NCBI GenBank assembly: GCA_003116975.1
Contig: BGKB01000016.1
Coordinates: 65,127 to 129,126, forward strand
DNA length: 64,000 nucleotides
Origin: Aurantiochytrium sp. KH105
Lineage: Eukaryota; Sar; Bigyra; Thraustochytrida; Thraustochytriidae
Direction: 5' to 3'
This document shows positions 60,211 through 64,000 of the stretch, in pieces. The position numbers were made by a program, and so were the translations under genes. Numbering within the stretch: the first letter of the stretch is position 1; every line of letters starts with the position of its first letter. The notes under the pieces were generated by a model. That model was not told the origin of the DNA. It did no database searches and saw nothing but the letters and a program-made list of their open reading frames with translations.

Positions 60211-63111
60211 TTATACCTCACTCTCTTCGTAAAACTTATAGACAGCCTCTTCGATACGCGCTCGAGGCGCATCGCAGCCGGTCCAAAGCTGGAATTGCAC
60301 GAGACCTTGCTCCACGAGCATTTCGATACCTTCGTACGTCTCACAGCCATGCGTTTCCGCCTGTTGCAGCAGTTTCGTGCGTCGCGGACGGTACGCAACG
60401 TCGACAACGGCTGGCTTGCTGGCAAGCAAATGCGTTGGCGCCTCAAATCCGGCCCCGCTTGGCACTGTGCTAATGATGCAATCCACGGCAGGAAGTTCCT
60501 CCAAAGTCTGCACGGCAGCCCCGCCAAAGCGTTCGGCCACAGTTGCGGCCTTGGAAAACGTGCGGTTGTACACAATGAGCTGCAATCCCATTTGCACCAC
60601 GCAGTAGCTTGCCGCCAATGCAGTGCCTCCAGCACCAACGACAAGCACCACGGCTGGACCGGCGCCGTCATCCGCGAGCTGCGAAAGCCGCGGTGACCGC
60701 GCAAGCAGCGCTCGAATACCCTGCCAGTCCGTGTTATCGCCCAACAAACTAGCGTCTTCCTTGCGAATGATTGTGTTTACCGCACCAATCGCCTCGGCTG
60801 CGGGCGTCAAATTGTTCAACAATGGCGCCACTGCCTCCTTGTGAGGAATCGTCACCGATGCTCCCCGAAAAGAGGGCTCTTGCACCTTGCGAGCCACCAC
60901 ATCAATGTCCAAGGACTCGCACAGCGCATAGTGCCGGGTCATGCGTAGGGCCTGGAAACCTTGATTGTGAAGCGTTGGCGAAGGCGATGCACGGATCGGG
61001 TGTCCAAACAGATAGTAACGCTCACATGCCGGATCCGTGTCGGCGTAAAAATTCCGTGCCGCAGTCTCCATTTCAATGCGAGGGACCTCCTCCACAGGCT
61101 TGCCCGTCCACAGCGCCATTTGCATTAATCCTTGCTCCACGAGCATGTCAATGCCCTCGTATGTGATGCACCCGCACGACGCGGCTTGCTTCAGCAGCTC
61201 CGTTTGGCGCGGCCTGTAGGCGACATCGACCACCACTGGCTGGTGCTCGCGCAGATAGCCCTCGTCGGGCATGCGCAAGCCCGACGAGGCCGGAACTGTA
61301 CCGATAATGAGATCGACTGGGTCCGAGAAACCTTCGAGATCCGCGAGCACAGTGCCGGGAAAGGACGACACGAGGGCCTCTGCCCGGGCAGTCGAGCGGT
61401 TCCACACAACGAGATCAAGACCGAGCTGCTCGATGCAGTACGCTGCGGCAAGCGCTGTGCCGCCTGCGCCCAGAAGCAGCGCCTTGCCTCGGCTCTGCGT
61501 CTCGGAGAGGTTTTCTTTTCGCGCCGCAAGACCAGCTTTGCAAAGCTGATAAAGTCCAAACCAGTCCGTGTTGTCACCATGAAGCTCGTCCGTCTTGCTC
61601 TTAATGACGGTGTTTATGGCACCGATGCGCTTGGCCGCGTCCGAGAGCGTGTCCATGTACTCAAGGACGAGCTCCTTGTGCGGCATGGTGACGCTTGCTC
61701 CTCGAAAACGCTCCGTTTCCAGGGTTGTCTGGATCCGCGCGCCATCCATCGTTTCACACAACGTGTAGCGTGCAGGAAGACCGAGAGCCCGAAATCCGGC
61801 ATTGTGCATGCTCGGTGATGGAGATGAGCGCACAGATCCGCCAATGAGACAAAAGTGGCGCTCCGGAAATACTGGCAAAGCCTCGCGCAGCTGGACAGCT
61901 GCAGCGGGCGACAAGGGCAGCAGTGCAGGGCCACAGCGACCCGAGGCCAAGGCCTGAGCCAATGGAACGCCTTCGCCCTCACAACGGGCGACATCCAGCA
62001 TAAAGGCTTGGAGTTTGGAAAGTGCGTTGCCACCGCTGTTGGCAGCCGCAGCTTGCACGCGACGCTCCAATGCAGTGACAAGACGGGTAGCTTCGAGCGC
62101 ATCCGCGATGCGGGGCGCCGTAACAATGAGCAGAGCGATCCGTGAAGCGTGCTCAGACGAGACACCTGCGCAAAGGGCATCAAGCGAAGCTTCGATTGAC
62201 GCCGCACTCGAGAGGTTCTTGACCGCGACGCGCACGGCAAAGACCGTCGTGCCGAACCAGCGAGGGGAGACCGTCCGCAAGGCAGACTCCATGACCTTGG
62301 CCGAGTCCACAGCGACAGCTTCGGCACAAAGTCGCAGACCCATAACGGCAAGCGCATCGTCCTGGCCCGCGTCAACGATTACCGGCAACGCTGTGCGACG
62401 ACGTGCCATGGCCAATTTGGCGGGCCACTGCTCGACGAGCTCACTGCCTCCGAGCCAAACGCCATCTGCGCCAGCTGCTGCAAGTTTTCCAACCTCCGTG
62501 GCAGAACAGGCCAGGTGAAGACGCGAATTGGGCACCAATGCCGAGGGCGCTGGCGCGAAAAAGAGCGAGCGAGCAAAGGCGGTAAATTCTGCAGATACAC
62601 GATCCCATTCTCTATCTTCGAGACCGATGCAGAAACGGTGTGTGGCGCAGGCAAGAAACCAGGGCAGTCGCCGCTGATAAACTTCTTCGATCCCGGCACC
62701 GTACTTTGGCCTTCGCGCCAAGCTCTGCGAGTCTTCCACTTCGGCCTGATTGGCAGCTTCCTTGGCCTCGAGCTCGGTCACAATGTCTTTGATGTGACGA
62801 TCCACAAAAATCACAGCCTGCAGCATCTGCAACCGTTCGCGGGCAGGCTCGGTTTCCACAATGCCGCCGCCGCACGAGATCACGGCGCCTTGCGGATGTG
62901 CTGCGAGCACCTTTTCAAAGGCTTCGAGCTCGAGTCTGCGAAAGCCGTCCCAGCCCTCGGCAGCCACGATATCTCCGCAGGATTTTCCGGCATCCCGCTC
63001 GAGCTCTTCGTCCATATCAATGAACGCGTACCCAAGCGCGGTGGCGCCGACGCGGCCCAGCGTCGACTTGCCGGCGCCGCGCATGCCCACGACCACCACG
63101 GACTCGCCCAT
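60211..63111 (-). CDS. Shikimate kinase - degenerate dehydroquinase-like - shikimate dehydrogenase x2 fusion
   Basis: 966 aa from ATG 63111 (MGESVVVVGMRGAGKSTLG). Residues 1-175 are shikimate kinase: Walker A GMRGAGKST (9-17), DMDEE (33-37), GWDGFRRLE, CGGGIVE. Residues ~190-410 sit where AROM proteins have type I dehydroquinase, but its Lys/His/Arg motifs are not recognisable. Residues ~417-680 and ~697-966 are two shikimate dehydrogenases. Each has the substrate loop (SPSPSMHN, SPSPTLHN), catalytic Lys (MPHK479, IPHK758), NTD Asp (516, 795) and GAGGTA Rossmann loop. The order SK-DHQ-SDH equals the C-terminal half of pentafunctional AROM, as in fungal quinate repressors, plus an extra SDH. 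The N-terminal DHQ synthase and EPSP synthase are absent. It could be an enzyme or a regulator. Confidence 0.88.
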   Translation of the reverse strand: MGESVVVVGMRGAGKSTLGRVGATALGYAFIDMDEELERDAGKSCGDIVAAEGWDGFRRLELEAFEKVLAAHPQGAVISCGGGIVETEPARERLQMLQAVIFVDRHIKDIVTELEAKEAANQAEVEDSQSLARRPKYGAGIEEVYQRRLPWFLACATHRFCIGLEDREWDRVSAEFTAFARSLFFAPAPSALVPNSRLHLACSATEVGKLAAAGADGVWLGGSELVEQWPAKLAMARRRTALPVIVDAGQDDALAVMGLRLCAEAVAVDSAKVMESALRTVSPRWFGTTVFAVRVAVKNLSSAASIEASLDALCAGVSSEHASRIALLIVTAPRIADALEATRLVTALERRVQAAAANSGGNALSKLQAFMLDVARCEGEGVPLAQALASGRCGPALLPLSPAAAVQLREALPVFPERHFCLIGGSVRSSPSPSMHNAGFRALGLPARYTLCETMDGARIQTTLETERFRGASVTMPHKELVLEYMDTLSDAAKRIGAINTVIKSKTDELHGDNTDWFGLYQLCKAGLAARKENLSETQSRGKALLLGAGGTALAAAYCIEQLGLDLVVWNRSTARAEALVSSFPGTVLADLEGFSDPVDLIIGTVPASSGLRMPDEGYLREHQPVVVDVAYRPRQTELLKQAASCGCITYEGIDMLVEQGLMQMALWTGKPVEEVPRIEMETAARNFYADTDPACERYYLFGHPIRASPSPTLHNQGFQALRMTRHYALCESLDIDVVARKVQEPSFRGASVTIPHKEAVAPLLNNLTPAAEAIGAVNTIIRKEDASLLGDNTDWQGIRALLARSPRLSQLADDGAGPAVVLVVGAGGTALAASYCVVQMGLQLIVYNRTFSKAATVAERFGGAAVQTLEELPAVDCIISTVPSGAGFEAPTHLLASKPAVVDVAYRPRRTKLLQQAETHGCETYEGIEMLVEQGLVQFQLWTGCDAPRARIEEAVYKFYEESEV

Positions 63112-63576
63112 GCTGGATGCTCTTCTCCTCTGGCGCTCCTCTTTCCCTGCTCCTCCACCTCTGCCCGAGCCGTCGCGGAGTCCTCGGATCTTGCAGCGCT
63201 CGCCGCCGCCTCGGACGCGGTGGCGTCTTGGCTTTGCAGGCTGGCAGCCGCTCGCTCGAACTTGGTCGCCGAGGATAGCGGACAGTGAATCAGCGAACGA
63301 TTGATTCATTGGTTCACTGGTCCATTGATTCATTGATTGATTCATTGACTGTGCATGCGAATGAATGAATGAATGAGAGAATGGATGTAGGCCTATGAAC
63401 GAAAGCACGAGCACAAGAACAGCCCTAGGACCAGGAAGACAGACCGTGAACGCGAAAGCGAGAGCGAGCACGGCAGACCTCGCGCAGGACCGAGACCAAG
63501 ACCAAGACCAGGATCAGGTTCAGAAAAGGAGAGCGGGGGGAAAGAGGGGCGGGGAGGGACTGCCGCTCGCGACGCC
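63112..63576. promoter_or_regulatory. Divergent region between the shikimate fusion and the adenylyltransferase gene
   Basis: Contains a TTGATTCA/TTCATTGA run (63300-63375), which also occurs near 45078-45102, and a GACCAAGACCAAGACCAGG repeat at 63500-63520. The open frame upstream of 63111 is translated repeat, so the start is not extended. Confidence 0.4.
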
Positions 63577-64000
63577 ATGGCGACCGCGGGGAGACAACGG
63601 GTGGCCATCTTTGGCAGCAGCGTGGACCCTCCAACGGGGACCGGTGGGCACCTGGGCCTCGTGAGCTTTCTCGCGTCCAGATTTGATGGGGTCCTTGTGC
63701 TTCCGGTGTACGAACACATCTTTGACTCAAAAAGGAGCAGACTTGCGCCATTTGAGCATCGCGTGGAGATGGCCAAACGGTGCTTTGCAGGTGTCGAAGG
63801 CAAAGTCGAAGTCTCGCTCGTTGAAAAGGAAGTCGCGCAGATTGTTGAGGCCGGTCAACGAGTCGGCACCTATGACGTGCTCGAGCATTTGCGCAAGATT
63901 CTAGAGAACAAGAACAGGGATTTTGTTCTTGCGCTTGGCGGCGACACCTTTGCAGACATCGTCGCAGGCAAATGGAAGAACGGTAATGAAATCCTCGCGT
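63577..64000 (+). CDS. Nicotinate-nucleotide adenylyltransferase-like protein (NadD/NMNAT family), partial
   Basis: Runs off the right edge. From ATG 63577 the frame reads MATAGRQRVAIFGSSVDPPT followed by GTGGHLGLVSFLA. This is the nucleotidylyltransferase signature (GSFDPPTxGHL-like) that binds ATP and NaMN or NMN. Later, LALGGDTFADIVAGKW corresponds to the family's GxDxxxxLxxW block. The enzyme would form dinucleotide NAD(+) or deamido-NAD. The usual ISSTxxR motif lies beyond the edge. Compared with typical GSFDP, the sequence has GSSVDPPT with extra residues before GGHL, so a divergent subfamily is possible. It is divergent from the shikimate gene. Confidence 0.75.
   Translation, partial: MATAGRQRVAIFGSSVDPPTGTGGHLGLVSFLASRFDGVLVLPVYEHIFDSKRSRLAPFEHRVEMAKRCFAGVEGKVEVSLVEKEVAQIVEAGQRVGTYDVLEHLRKILENKNRDFVLALGGDTFADIVAGKWKNGNEILA

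Noticed and set aside
63112-63471. Upstream extension of the shikimate fusion as a transit peptide
   Set aside because: Translation of TTGATTCA-type repeats without a presequence pattern; the ATG at 63111 fits the SK start exactly.
1-64000. CRISPR arrays, rRNA genes, endogenous viral elements
   Set aside because: No spaced direct-repeat arrays, no rRNA-like sequence, and no capsid, integrase or reverse-transcriptase motifs were seen.

Overview
The window looks like a GC-rich, gene-dense, intron-poor nuclear chromosome segment of a protist. It carries eukaryotic hallmark genes (uL5/RPL11, DPH5, PDCD5, a two-pore K+ channel, a mitochondrial carrier, a TRF4-type poly(A) polymerase, a TBC RabGAP), nuclear-type tRNA-Cys genes and very few, short spliceosomal introns. 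The mix suggests a heterotrophic stramenopile such as a thraustochytrid. That placement is inferred from overall character, because no phylogeny could be run.

Layout. 0-12 kb: a TBC-WW RabGAP (-), a small GST/glutaredoxin-fold gene split by a 1.57 kb DNA transposon, a 921-aa orphan protein, a DNAJB-type cochaperone with a Met/Gly-rich repeat, and a poly-Ala membrane protein (-). 12-31 kb: a gamma-carbonic-anhydrase-like protein, an armadillo-like protein (-), an organellar-type valyl-tRNA synthetase, a C3orf33-like protein, a tetraspan protein (-), three identical tRNA-Cys(GCA) genes, a tandem VOC/glyoxalase protein, a multipass surface protein, a DUF5107-like protein, PDCD5 (one intron) and an EF-hand protein (-). 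31-42 kb: a very long TRF4-like nucleotidyltransferase, a TPK channel, DPH5 and an ankyrin protein (-). 42-50.5 kb: a gene-poor stretch of low-complexity DNA with one decayed piggyBac-like transposase and one ambiguous base. 50.5-64 kb: RPL11 (-, intron immediately after its ATG), a HeLo/MLKL-like helical domain + kinase + armadillo-repeat protein whose repeats form a homogenised 402-bp higher-order array, a 2-oxoglutarate/malate-type carrier, a small type I membrane protein, a shikimate kinase + degenerate dehydroquinase-like + two shikimate dehydrogenase fusion (-), and the start of a nicotinate-nucleotide adenylyltransferase-like gene running off the end.

Most genes are single uninterrupted ORFs separated by 0.3-0.7 kb, often in divergent or convergent pairs. 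They are housekeeping genes without an operon-like theme. The most unusual items are the HeLo-kinase-ARM gene, the SK/DHQ-like/SDH/SDH fusion, a paired 20-21-bp-spaced promoter-like element (GCGCAAGTG...GAATGG) shared by RPL11 and the carrier, and the transposon whose computed excision restores the reading frame of its host gene.
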